Source of the DNA: Oscillospiraceae bacterium
GTDB lineage: Bacteria > Bacillota > Clostridia > Oscillospirales > CAG-272
DNA length: 64,000 nucleotides
Reading direction: 5' to 3'
NCBI GenBank assembly: GCA_015064685.1
Contig: SVRT01000002.1
Span: 90,768 to 154,767 of the forward strand
This document shows positions 46,826 through 56,696 of the stretch, piece by piece (position 1 is the first letter of the stretch; each line of letters opens with the position of its first letter). The notes below the pieces were generated by a model, which made no database searches, had not been told where the DNA came from, and worked only from the letters and a program-made list of their open reading frames with translations. The position numbers and the translations under genes are program-made.

Positions 46826-48319
46826 TTGGAAAATTACACCAAAAACTTTGGATTCAAACACAAAAGCGGCATTTTGATGCCGATAAGCAGCCTCCCGTCA
46901 AAATACGGAATCGGATCGTTTGGCAAATCAGCCTACGATTTTATCGATTTTCTTGATAAAACAGGTCAGAAATGTTGGCAGGTACTGCCGCTCAACCCCA
47001 CCTCGTACGGAGACAGCCCCTACCAGTCTCCTGCGTCCGCGGCAGGCAACCCTTATTTTATTGATCTTGATATCCTCGTCAAAAAGCATCTTCTTACCAA
47101 AGAAGAGGTGCTTGCTCTCAAGAACGACTCAAAAAAGATCGATTATGGCTGGCTCTTCAACACTCGATACAGCGCGTTGAGAACTGCTCACTCGCGCTTC
47201 GTTGAAAACAAGGAGTATAAGGCATTCCTCAAGGCAAATGCATCTTGGGTAGAGGACTACGCGCTCTTTATGGCACTCAAGATCCACTATAATTACTGTC
47301 AGTGGACTCTCTGGGCAGACGAGCATCGCGACTACTCAAAGGCTCAGCTTTGCAAGGACGAATTCGAGACAGAGATGTCATTTTGGCGTTGGGTTCAGTT
47401 CGAATTTTCAGCTCAGTGGCAGAATATAGTAAAATACGCGCACTCAAAGGATATCGTCATTATCGGCGATATGCCTATATACGTCGCACACGACAGTATG
47501 GACGTTTGGGCATCGCCCGAGCAGTTCCTGCTTGATGAAAACTTCAATCCCACGGTCGTTGCAGGATGTCCTCCCGACGGATATTCTCCCGACGGTCAGC
47601 TTTGGGGCAATCCTATCTATAATTGGGCTCTTATGAAGGAGCAGGGCTTTAGCTGGTGGATCAAGAGAGTTGGCTCTGCATTCCGTCTCTACGATATCCT
47701 CAGAATCGACCATTTCCGCGGCTTTGCAGGCTATTACAACATCCCGCACGGCGATAGCACCGCAAGAAACGGCAAATGGGATTCCGCACCCGGAATCGAG
47801 CTTTTCGAAGCTATCGGAAACAAATATCCCAAGTCCAAGATCATCGCAGAGGACCTCGGATTTATCACAGACGACGTCCGCGAGCTTCTCGTAAAGACCG
47901 GATTCCCCGGAATGAAGATGCTCCAATTCGGCGTTTACAAGGATGATGACGAGTATATGCCCAGAATGTTTACAACACCCAACTGTGTTGTATATCCTTC
48001 CTCCCACGACTCCGACTGCACTTATACCTGGCTTTGTGAGCTTCCCGAGGATGCAAAGGCGAGATTAGCTCGCGAATGCCCGAGAAACACAAAGCAGCCA
48101 AGAACCTATGACGTTATCGAGCTTGCGCTCGGAAGCATCGCAAACCTTGCCATTATTCCTATGCAGGACTATCTTGTTCTCTCAAATGAAGAGGGAAGAA
48201 TGAATACCCCCTCAACCGCTTCGGGCAACTGGGGCTGGAGAATCAGCTCAAGATACAACACCGAAAGCCTTAGAAACAAGATCCGCGCTCTCACAGTTAA
48301 GACCAAGCGCCAGAAATAA
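46826..48319 (+). CDS. malQ: 4-alpha-glucanotransferase
   Basis: GILMPISSLPSKYGIGSFGKSAYDFIDFL, LRIDHFRGFAGYYNIP, AEDLGFITDDV. Confidence 0.95.
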   Translation: MENYTKNFGFKHKSGILMPISSLPSKYGIGSFGKSAYDFIDFLDKTGQKCWQVLPLNPTSYGDSPYQSPASAAGNPYFIDLDILVKKHLLTKEEVLALKNDSKKIDYGWLFNTRYSALRTAHSRFVENKEYKAFLKANASWVEDYALFMALKIHYNYCQWTLWADEHRDYSKAQLCKDEFETEMSFWRWVQFEFSAQWQNIVKYAHSKDIVIIGDMPIYVAHDSMDVWASPEQFLLDENFNPTVVAGCPPDGYSPDGQLWGNPIYNWALMKEQGFSWWIKRVGSAFRLYDILRIDHFRGFAGYYNIPHGDSTARNGKWDSAPGIELFEAIGNKYPKSKIIAEDLGFITDDVRELLVKTGFPGMKMLQFGVYKDDDEYMPRMFTTPNCVVYPSSHDSDCTYTWLCELPEDAKARLARECPRNTKQPRTYDVIELALGSIANLAIIPMQDYLVLSNEEGRMNTPSTASGNWGWRISSRYNTESLRNKIRALTVKTKRQK

Positions 48320-48344
48320 AACTTTATAGGATAGGAGAAGAATT

Positions 48345-51065
48345 ATGAAAAAATATATCAGAATTCTTTGCTTGACACTCGTAATTATTATGTCTTTTTC
48401 GGTTATACTGACATCATGTACAAATACCGACAAGGGCAATGAAACCTCGCCCGAAACAAACACAGAAGCCCCCACAGAGGGCTCTAACGACGAAAAGGAA
48501 ACCACTCCGGAGCATAACTATCCTGATTACGAATACCAACTTCCTCTCGAGAACGGTTACAACCAGCTAACCCTTTACTGGAACTACAACGGCACGTATG
48601 AAAACTGTGACGTTTGGATCTGGTGGGGAGACAAGGCTGGACGGGGATATCTTTTCCACGAATGTGAATACGGCGCAAAGGTAGTCATTAACGTTCCCGA
48701 GGACGTGACCGAGGTCGGATTTATCGTCCGTAAGGACTGCTCTGAGCCCGGCGGCAGCTCCTGGGGTTCAGCCACCAAGGACTACGATCAGGACAGATTT
48801 GCGATCATCGAAGGTAAGGAAACTGTAATCTACCTCAAATCCGGTGACGCATCACAGTATAAGAGCAATGATGGGGGAAAGACTCTCGAAATGATAAAGA
48901 AGTTCTCAATTGCCGGAATGGCAGACGCGCACAAAATTGAATATAAGGTAACTCCCAAGGTAACTATCTCAGACCTAAGCCAGGTCAAGGTCTACGAGGG
49001 AGAAAGAGAGATCAAGGTCGCATCTGTCTCCACTCTCGGCAGATCCGCAGCATCAGGCTACATTGAGGTTGAAGAAAGCCTTGATCTTGCAAAGAATTAC
49101 AGAGTTGAGATAGAAGGCTACGGCTCTAAGACAGTTGTTCCAACAACAATATTTGACAGCGATTATTTCGCTGAAAACTTCCACTATGACGGCACCGACC
49201 TCGGTAACGTCATAAACGGTGACACAACCACCTTCAAGGTCTGGGCGCCCACCGCATCCAAGGTCGTTCTCAATCTCTACAGCGACGGTCACACAGACTC
49301 TCTTATAAAGAGCGTAGATATGGTTCTCGGTGAAAAGGGTGTCTGGTCACACACCGAGAATTGCGGACACGGCACGTATTACACTTACACAGTAACAACT
49401 TCCGTAGGAACCCAGACGGCAACAGACCCCTATGCAAAGTCTGCAGGCGTTAACGGAAACAGAAGTATGGTCGTTGACCTCTCGCTTACAAATCCCGAGG
49501 GATGGGAAAGCACAAGCTTCACTTCAGACATCGATAGCTATTCCGATGCTGTGATCTGGGAAGTACACGTAAGAGACTTCTCAAATAAGATTGCATCCTC
49601 ACAGTATAAGGGCAAATATCTTGCATTTACCGAGCGCGGTCTTGTCAACGAGCATGGCACCCCCGTTGGAGTTGACTATCTTGTTGAGCTTGGAATTACA
49701 CACGTGCATCTTCTTCCCGTATACGACTACGCAACAGTTGATGAATCAAATCCAGATGCTGAATTCAACTGGGGATACGATCCCAAGAACTACAACGTAC
49801 CCGAGGGAAGCTATTCCACCGATCCTTATAACGGTGAGGTCAGAATCAAAGAATTCAAGCAGATGGTGATGGCTCTTCACGCAGCAGGTATCGGTGTTGT
49901 TATGGACGTTGTTTATAACCATACCTACGATGCAAACAGCTCGTTTAACAGAATTGTTCCTTATTACTATTACAGATATACCAATACAGGCGCTAACTCA
50001 TCTGCAAGCGGCTGCGGAAACGATACCGCGTCCGAGAGATATATGTACGGTAAGTTTATGGTCGAATCTACCTCGTATTGGGTAAGCGAGTATAAGCTTG
50101 ACGGACTTCGCTTCGACCTTATGGGTCTCCACGATCTTGAAACCATGCAAGAGGTTGAAAATGCAGTTCATACGATCAATCCCAAGGCGATCATTTACGG
50201 TGAGGGCTGGACAATGGGATCGACTATCGACGGAAGCAAGCAGGCAAATCAGTCCAATATAAGCGAAATAGTTCCCGCAGACGGCGCAATCGGTGGAATT
50301 GCCGTATTTAACGATGCCATCAGAGACGGACTCAAGGGAAGTGTATTTGACAAAGCATCCAAGGGATATATCAGCGGCGCTTATAAGGCAAATACGTCCA
50401 AGGTTGTATTCGGAATCAAGGGCGGTACAGGAACAGGTATCGGTTGGGCAGTTGATAACGCTATGGTCATCAACTACATGAGCGCACACGATAACAACAC
50501 TCTCTGGGATAAGCTTCTACTCTCGAATCCTGATGATAGCGATGACAATCGCAACAAGATGAACAATCTCGGTGCGGCAATCATTATGATCTCCAAGGGA
50601 ACACCGTTCTGGCAGGCAGGAGAGGAAATGCTCCGAACAAAGGACGGCGATGAGAACAGCTACAAGTCCAGTGATGCTATCAATAATATCGATTGGAGTG
50701 TTCTTGCGGAAGGTAATAGAGAATATTCAACTATGCTCTATTATAAGGGCCTTATCGAGATGCGCAAAGCATACGGTATCTTTACAAACGTAAGTGCTCA
50801 GATCACCCATGTCGAAACGGGAAGCGGATTGCTTGTTGTTTCCTTTGACGACGGTCAGGGTGGAAAAGCAATGGCGGTCATCAATCCTCATAAGACAACT
50901 CTTCCTTATAATCTTGAAGGTGAGTGGAATCTCATAGCCGACGGAACCGGCGCAGGCGCGCAGGCAATAGCACGCGAAAACGGAAGCGTTTCTGTCGACT
51001 CGTTAAGTGTAAGAATTTACGTAAATGACGCGATCCTCGTAAGCTCCGATAATACAGCTAACTGA
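48345..51065 (+). CDS. pulA: Type I pullulanase, lipoprotein with CBM41-like N-terminus
   Basis: Lipobox TSC; LTLYWNYNGTYENCDVWIW (CBM41-like); VWEVHVRDFS, VVYNHTY, LDGLRFDLMGLHD. Confidence 0.92.
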   Translation: MKKYIRILCLTLVIIMSFSVILTSCTNTDKGNETSPETNTEAPTEGSNDEKETTPEHNYPDYEYQLPLENGYNQLTLYWNYNGTYENCDVWIWWGDKAGRGYLFHECEYGAKVVINVPEDVTEVGFIVRKDCSEPGGSSWGSATKDYDQDRFAIIEGKETVIYLKSGDASQYKSNDGGKTLEMIKKFSIAGMADAHKIEYKVTPKVTISDLSQVKVYEGEREIKVASVSTLGRSAASGYIEVEESLDLAKNYRVEIEGYGSKTVVPTTIFDSDYFAENFHYDGTDLGNVINGDTTTFKVWAPTASKVVLNLYSDGHTDSLIKSVDMVLGEKGVWSHTENCGHGTYYTYTVTTSVGTQTATDPYAKSAGVNGNRSMVVDLSLTNPEGWESTSFTSDIDSYSDAVIWEVHVRDFSNKIASSQYKGKYLAFTERGLVNEHGTPVGVDYLVELGITHVHLLPVYDYATVDESNPDAEFNWGYDPKNYNVPEGSYSTDPYNGEVRIKEFKQMVMALHAAGIGVVMDVVYNHTYDANSSFNRIVPYYYYRYTNTGANSSASGCGNDTASERYMYGKFMVESTSYWVSEYKLDGLRFDLMGLHDLETMQEVENAVHTINPKAIIYGEGWTMGSTIDGSKQANQSNISEIVPADGAIGGIAVFNDAIRDGLKGSVFDKASKGYISGAYKANTSKVVFGIKGGTGTGIGWAVDNAMVINYMSAHDNNTLWDKLLLSNPDDSDDNRNKMNNLGAAIIMISKGTPFWQAGEEMLRTKDGDENSYKSSDAINNIDWSVLAEGNREYSTMLYYKGLIEMRKAYGIFTNVSAQITHVETGSGLLVVSFDDGQGGKAMAVINPHKTTLPYNLEGEWNLIADGTGAGAQAIARENGSVSVDSLSVRIYVNDAILVSSDNTAN

Positions 51066-51076
51066 TAGGAGGATTT

Positions 51077-53107
51077 ATGAAAATCAATAAATCGTTATTG
51101 GTATCTCTCTTAGCTTTACTCATCGCGCTTCTGACTCTGTCATCCTGCAATGTTCCTGAAGGGACAGAAAAGGATACAGAGGGCGAAACACAGATAACTT
51201 CTGATTGGAGACCCAACGATATGAATCTAAATCTTTCTTCGGATTCACTATATGTAAAAAAGGTTGAAAACCTGACTGACGACTTCATTATGGGCATGGA
51301 CGCATCCTGCGTTCCTGCCCTTGAAGCGGGCGGAGTCAAGTATTACGACTATAACGGAGAAGAGAAAGACGTCTACAAGATACTCGCCGAAAACGGTATC
51401 AACTATATCCGTGTGCGTGTTTGGAATGATCCATTTGATGAAAACGGCAAGGGATATGGCGGCGGCAATTGCGATATTGAAAACGCGATCGCAATCGGCA
51501 AGCGCGCAACCGAGAACGGAATGAAGCTTTTGGTCAATTTCCATTATTCTGATTTTTGGGCTGATCCCGCAAAGCAGATGACGCCTAAGGCGTGGGTTGG
51601 AATGACCATTGATGAAAAATCAGATGCTTTGTATAAGTATACAAAGGAATGTCTTGAAAAGCTTATATCAGCAGGTGTCGACGTCGGCATGGTACAGATA
51701 GGAAACGAGACTAACGGAGCTATGTGCGGCGAATCAAGCAGCGCTCTCGGCGGATGGAAAAAGATCACTCAGCTTATGTCAGCAGGCTCTCGCGCAGTTC
51801 GTGAGGTCTGCCCTAATGCGCTTATAGCAATTCATTTCGCTAATCCCGAAAAGACAGAAAGCTACGTAAGCTACAGTAAAAATCTCGATTACTACGGCGT
51901 TGATTACGACGTTTTCGCATCCTCGTACTATCCTTACTGGCACGGAACACTTGATAATCTTGCCGAAGTATTGACCAAGGTAGCCGAAACATATAATAAA
52001 AAAGTAATGGTTGCCGAAACGTCCTATGCTTTCACACCCGAAAATACCGATTTTTACGGCAATACCGTTGGAGAAGGTGACGGATACGTAAAGAATTACC
52101 CGTATACTATCCAAGGACAGGCAAATCTCGTTCGTGACGTGATCGATACAGTTGCGAACAAGACCAAAAACGGCATCGGTGTTTTCTATTGGGAGGGAAC
52201 ATGGATCTCCGCAGGAGGAGACAGTTATGAAGAGAATCTCGCTCTTTGGGAGAAGCACGGCTCGGGATGGGCATCATCCTATGCCGCAGATTACGATCCC
52301 GATGACGCAGGACAGTGGTACGGTGGATGTGCCGTAGATAACCAGGCATTCTTTGATGCAAGCGGTAAGGTAACTGAAGCATTGAAGGTATTTGCGCTTG
52401 TAAGAACAGGGAATTCTGTTGACGTAAAGGTCGATGCTGTTGAAGACGTTAGTCTCATCATCGATTTAAACGGTGATATCGTTCTCCCTGAAACCGTGAA
52501 TGCGATAATGTCGGATAACTCAAGAAAAGCTGTTCCTGTAGAGTGGCATAACGTAGATACTGAGGCTATGAAGCAGGGCGGTGTAGCGAAATATGATATC
52601 ATCGGCACAGCAGACGGAATGACATCACATTGCTACGTTTCAATGGTCGAATATAATTTCCTTGAAAACTGGAGCTTTGAGGACGGCGAAACAGCCTGGA
52701 CCGCTAACGCAATCAAGAGCTTTGACGAGCTCTGCATTGAAAACAAGGTAACCGATTCTCTCACTGGCGATAAGCACTATCATTTTTGGGGCGCTGCGGC
52801 AAACGCGGTCGAATTTACACTTGAGCAAGAGGTTAAGAATCTCAAAAGCGGAAAATATAACTACTCCATCTCGATAATGGGCGGTGACGGAGGAGTAACG
52901 GAAATCTACGCATACGTTAAGATCAACGGCGAGATAGTTCATACCGCCGACACTCAAATCACCGTCTACGATGAATGGCACACAGCTACGATCAACAACA
53001 TTGAATATTCAGAGGGCGATACTATAACAGTTGGAATTTACGTTAAGTGTGCAGGTCCCAACGCATGGGGCAAGATAGACGATGCGCTCCTCAATTCAGT
53101 CAAGTAA
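51077..53107 (+). CDS. GH53 arabinogalactan endo-1,4-beta-galactanase, lipoprotein with Ig-like and CBM-like C-terminus
   Basis: Lipobox SSCN; FIMGMDASCVPALEAGGVKYYD, INYIRVRVWNDPFDENGKGYGGGNCD, VQIGNETNGAMCGE. Confidence 0.92.
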   Translation: MKINKSLLVSLLALLIALLTLSSCNVPEGTEKDTEGETQITSDWRPNDMNLNLSSDSLYVKKVENLTDDFIMGMDASCVPALEAGGVKYYDYNGEEKDVYKILAENGINYIRVRVWNDPFDENGKGYGGGNCDIENAIAIGKRATENGMKLLVNFHYSDFWADPAKQMTPKAWVGMTIDEKSDALYKYTKECLEKLISAGVDVGMVQIGNETNGAMCGESSSALGGWKKITQLMSAGSRAVREVCPNALIAIHFANPEKTESYVSYSKNLDYYGVDYDVFASSYYPYWHGTLDNLAEVLTKVAETYNKKVMVAETSYAFTPENTDFYGNTVGEGDGYVKNYPYTIQGQANLVRDVIDTVANKTKNGIGVFYWEGTWISAGGDSYEENLALWEKHGSGWASSYAADYDPDDAGQWYGGCAVDNQAFFDASGKVTEALKVFALVRTGNSVDVKVDAVEDVSLIIDLNGDIVLPETVNAIMSDNSRKAVPVEWHNVDTEAMKQGGVAKYDIIGTADGMTSHCYVSMVEYNFLENWSFEDGETAWTANAIKSFDELCIENKVTDSLTGDKHYHFWGAAANAVEFTLEQEVKNLKSGKYNYSISIMGGDGGVTEIYAYVKINGEIVHTADTQITVYDEWHTATINNIEYSEGDTITVGIYVKCAGPNAWGKIDDALLNSVK

Positions 53108-53126
53108 GCAAAACAAAGGTCACACT

Positions 53127-54764
53127 ATGAATAATATGAAAAAAATTATTAAAATTGCCGCAGGTCTCTTTCTTTCGGCTCTGATGCTGCTTTCGGTGGT
53201 ATCCTGCAATCAAACTCCTGTCACTCAGGATCAGCCCGAATCAGAAAAAGAGCTTGAGCCGATGAAGGATCCTATTGACGACAATTACAGAACATTTTAT
53301 CAGGTCTTCGTTGGCTCGTTCTCCGACGGAAACGGTGACGGAATAGGAGATCTCAGAGGTCTTATCAACCGTATAGATTACCTCAATGACGGTAATATTA
53401 ACTCAGGAAAGAGTCTCGGTGTTCAGGGTATCTGGCTCTCGCCAATCTTCTCCTCACCCTCGTATCACAAATACGATGCAAGCAACTACTACAAGGTAGA
53501 TTGGAGATTCGGTGAAGAAAAGGATCTCGTTGAACTTGCAAACATTTGCGAGGAGCGCAATATCAAACTGATTATGGATCTTGCGATCAATCACACCTCA
53601 AATCAGCACGCGTGGTTCCAGCAGTTCAAGGAAGCACGTATGAACGGTGATACCGAAAACAAATACTATGATTACTATTCCTGTGTAACGTCCGAGGAAA
53701 AGCAAGGTGGAATCCAATATCAGAAGATCGCAGGTGTAGATTTTTGGTTTGAATGTAACTTTGACGGAGCTATGCCCGAGCTTAACTTTGATAATCCCGA
53801 GGTAAGGGAAGAGATGCTCAACGTTGCAAGATATTATCTTGACCTCGGAATTGACGGATTCAGATTTGACGCTGTAAAGTATATCTATTACGGAAATACT
53901 GCCAAGAGCGTTGAATTCTGGGAATGGTATATGGACGAGCTCAGGAAAGATTATCCGGATATCTACTGTGTAGGAGAATGTTGGTCGGGTGAGACCGAGA
54001 TCCTTGAGTACTACAGTGCTATGAATTGTTTCAACTTCGCGATGTCGCAAGCAGAAGGTGTTGTTGCCACAGCAGCGAGAGGAAATACTAATATAGCGCA
54101 GTACTTGAATTATATTGATAGTTTTCAAGCAAAAGTTCTTGAAAAGAACCCCGACGGAATGGTAATGCCGTTCCTCTCCAATCACGATATGGATAGAATA
54201 GCAGGCGCATTTGTTACTGAAAATAACATGCGAATGGCTGCAAACCTCTATCTCCTTTCCCCCGGATCTCCCGTGATCTATTACGGAGAAGAGATTGGAA
54301 TGAGGGGCTCGCGCGGAAGTGAAAGCACAGATGCTAATCGCCGTTTGGCTATGCTTTGGGGAGACGATGATATCATCCGTGACCCCGTAGGATCTACTTA
54401 TCCCGCAAAGAATCAGATCAAGACAACAGTCGCCGATCAGCTTGAGGACGAAAACAGTCTCTACAATTATTATTGCAAGCTTATCGCCATAAGACACAAA
54501 TACCCTGCAATCGCGCGCGGTGACTATAATCCTGTAACAACCGGCGAAAAGAATGTCGGCGGATTTGTTATTGAATACAATAATGAAAAGCTCATTCTTT
54601 TCCATAACACTTCAACCAAATCAATATCTATCGATCTTTCAAAATGTAAAGACCTTGACGGATATTCCTTCTCACAGATATGTGACAGTATTGGCGTCGG
54701 CAATGCAAAATTGGAGGGAACAATTTTGACTATTGAAGGACAGACAAGCGTTTTAGTTAAATAA
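53127..54764 (+). CDS. GH13 alpha-amylase family lipoprotein
   Basis: Lipobox VSCN; YQVFVGSFSDGNGDGIGDLRGL, DLAINHTS, GFRFDAVKYI, SNHDMDR. Confidence 0.93.
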   Translation: MNNMKKIIKIAAGLFLSALMLLSVVSCNQTPVTQDQPESEKELEPMKDPIDDNYRTFYQVFVGSFSDGNGDGIGDLRGLINRIDYLNDGNINSGKSLGVQGIWLSPIFSSPSYHKYDASNYYKVDWRFGEEKDLVELANICEERNIKLIMDLAINHTSNQHAWFQQFKEARMNGDTENKYYDYYSCVTSEEKQGGIQYQKIAGVDFWFECNFDGAMPELNFDNPEVREEMLNVARYYLDLGIDGFRFDAVKYIYYGNTAKSVEFWEWYMDELRKDYPDIYCVGECWSGETEILEYYSAMNCFNFAMSQAEGVVATAARGNTNIAQYLNYIDSFQAKVLEKNPDGMVMPFLSNHDMDRIAGAFVTENNMRMAANLYLLSPGSPVIYYGEEIGMRGSRGSESTDANRRLAMLWGDDDIIRDPVGSTYPAKNQIKTTVADQLEDENSLYNYYCKLIAIRHKYPAIARGDYNPVTTGEKNVGGFVIEYNNEKLILFHNTSTKSISIDLSKCKDLDGYSFSQICDSIGVGNAKLEGTILTIEGQTSVLVK

Positions 54765-54844
54765 AGTTGCTTTAGCAAATCGCCGAAATTTTCAGGACTG
54801 ATTTGTGAAAAACGCCAAAAATCAACTTAAAGTTGTTTTTATTA

Positions 54845-54873
54845 TTGACAATTTGGTGAAATAATAGTATAAT
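54845..54873 (+). promoter_or_regulatory. Sigma-70 promoter for the second ABC operon
   Basis: TTGACA-17 nt-TATAAT. Confidence 0.8.
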
Positions 54874-54927
54874 ACATTAGGTACGGCTAAGTACTAAATA
54901 AAACATTTTAACGGAGGTTTACTTATT

Positions 54928-56523
54928 ATGAAAATGAGTAAAATCTTATCTCTGCTTTTGGCGCTCCTTATGGTCGTTGCATGCTTCGTAGCATGTAATC
55001 CCGCAGCCAACAACGGTGACGGCGACGAAACCAAGGCTCCTAACAGCGGAGATGAAGGAAACAAGCAGCCCACTGTTGAGGAAATAGTTGAAGCATACAA
55101 AGGCACCTATGACATCAGCATTTGGGTATCCGAACTCGCAGGTGTTGCTGAGCTTACACAGCAGCAGATCGACGCGTTCGAAAAGAAGTATCCCGGAATC
55201 GTTATTAACGCTTCCATCGAGGGTGTTACAGAGGCAGACGCAGGCTCTAAGGTAGTTGCAGACGTTGCTTCCGCTCCCGACATTTACTGCTTCGCACAGG
55301 ACCAGCTTGCTCGTCTTGTTCAGGCAGCTGCTCTCGCAGTTCCCCCCGAGGTTATTGCTAACAACCTCAAGGCTAACAACGATGGCGGTTCTGTAAAGGC
55401 TGCTTCCGTTGCAGGAAACCTTTACGCTTATCCTATGACAAGTGACAACGGTTACTACATGTACTACAACACCAGCATCATCTCCGAAGAGGACGCAGAG
55501 AGCCTCGAGAAGATCATCGCTGCATGTGAGAAGAACGGCGTTAAGTTCCGTTTTGCACTTGAGAACGCATGGTACACAGCATCCTTCTTCTTTGCAACAG
55601 GATGCCATTCCAACTGGACAATGGACGCTGAGGGTAACTTCAACGCAGTTGACGATACTTTCAACTCCGCAGCAGGTCTCGCAGCAATGAAGGGCATGCA
55701 GATGCTCGCTCACTCTACTTGCTACGATTCCAACGCTGATATCTTTACCGATGCAGGCGTAGTTATCACAGGTATCTGGAACGCTACAGCAGCAGAGGAG
55801 CACTTTGGTGCAAACTTCGGTGCAACCGATCTTCCTTCCTTCACCGTTGACGGTGAGACATACCACCTCGGTTCTTACACCGGTAACAAGCTTATGGGTG
55901 TTAAGCCCCAGTCCGACGAAAAGAGAGCAGCTGTTCTTGCTCTTCTCGCTGAGTTCTTGACCAGCGAAGAGTGCCAGATGCAGAGATATACCCAGTTCCA
56001 GTGGGGTCCCTCCAACAAGAATGCTCAGGCTTCTGATGCAGTTCAGGCTAACCCCTCCCTCGCAGCTCTTGCAAAGCAGGGTGAATACGGTCAGCCTCAG
56101 GGCCAGATCCACGGCGCATGGTGGGATATCGCAAAGGTTCTCGGAGCAGACGCTAAGGCAGCTACCTCCGATGCAGACCTCCAGGCAGCTCTTAATGCAT
56201 ACGATGCAGCAATCGAAGCAGTTCTCACTATGAGTGACGAAGCTAAGCAGGCATGGTCCGTTATCGGTAGCCTTTGCGGAACTTCTTGGGACACAGACTT
56301 CGCAATGAAGGCTGACGGCGAGAACACTTGGGTATCTGATGTTCTCGAGCTCAACGCAGGCGATGAGTTCAAGGTACGTCAGGGTGCAGCTTGGGACGTT
56401 AACTTCGGTGCTAACGGTGAGCCCAACGGTGCAAACATCGTTGTTGAGACAGCAGGTAAGTTCATCGTTAAGCTCGTTTACGACGGCACAACAGCAACAG
56501 TTGAGCTTGTTCCCGCAGAATAA
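54928..56523 (+). CDS. Maltodextrin-type solute-binding lipoprotein with C-terminal SusE/F-like extension
   Basis: Lipobox VACN; DISIWVSELAGVAELTQQQIDAFEKKYPGI; C-terminus SVIGSLCGTSWDTDFAMKADGENTWVSDVLELNAGDEFKVRQGAAWDVNFGANGEPNGANIVV. Confidence 0.9.
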   Translation: MKMSKILSLLLALLMVVACFVACNPAANNGDGDETKAPNSGDEGNKQPTVEEIVEAYKGTYDISIWVSELAGVAELTQQQIDAFEKKYPGIVINASIEGVTEADAGSKVVADVASAPDIYCFAQDQLARLVQAAALAVPPEVIANNLKANNDGGSVKAASVAGNLYAYPMTSDNGYYMYYNTSIISEEDAESLEKIIAACEKNGVKFRFALENAWYTASFFFATGCHSNWTMDAEGNFNAVDDTFNSAAGLAAMKGMQMLAHSTCYDSNADIFTDAGVVITGIWNATAAEEHFGANFGATDLPSFTVDGETYHLGSYTGNKLMGVKPQSDEKRAAVLALLAEFLTSEECQMQRYTQFQWGPSNKNAQASDAVQANPSLAALAKQGEYGQPQGQIHGAWWDIAKVLGADAKAATSDADLQAALNAYDAAIEAVLTMSDEAKQAWSVIGSLCGTSWDTDFAMKADGENTWVSDVLELNAGDEFKVRQGAAWDVNFGANGEPNGANIVVETAGKFIVKLVYDGTTATVELVPAE

Positions 56524-56534
56524 TTAATAAATTT

Positions 56535-56635
56535 GAAGGTTTTGGGGGCGCAAGCCCCCAGCCTTCGGGAAAAAGGCATTGTTAGCCGAAATACAAGGAC
56601 AACAAGCGTCTTGTGTAGCGGCTAACAATGCCTTT
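56535..56635 (+). repeat. Two consecutive strong hairpins between SBP and permease genes
   Basis: GAAGG-TTT-TGGGGGC-GCAA-GCCCCCA-G-CCTTC (56535-56566), then perfect 17-bp stem AAAGGCATTGTTAGCCG/CGGCTAACAATGCCTTT (56572-56588 with 56619-56635). Confidence 0.85.
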
Positions 56636-56696
56636 CATTATAAACCCTTATATAATCATAAAAAGGAGCTATATAAACTCGGTTTATATTTTTACT

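Noticed and set aside
53598-54605. 335-aa antisense ORF opposite the GH13 amylase
   Set aside because: Antisense to a strongly supported enzyme; no domain.
54946-56112. 388-aa antisense ORF opposite the solute-binding protein
   Set aside because: Codon-bias artefact opposite a clear SBP gene; Cys-rich nonsense composition.
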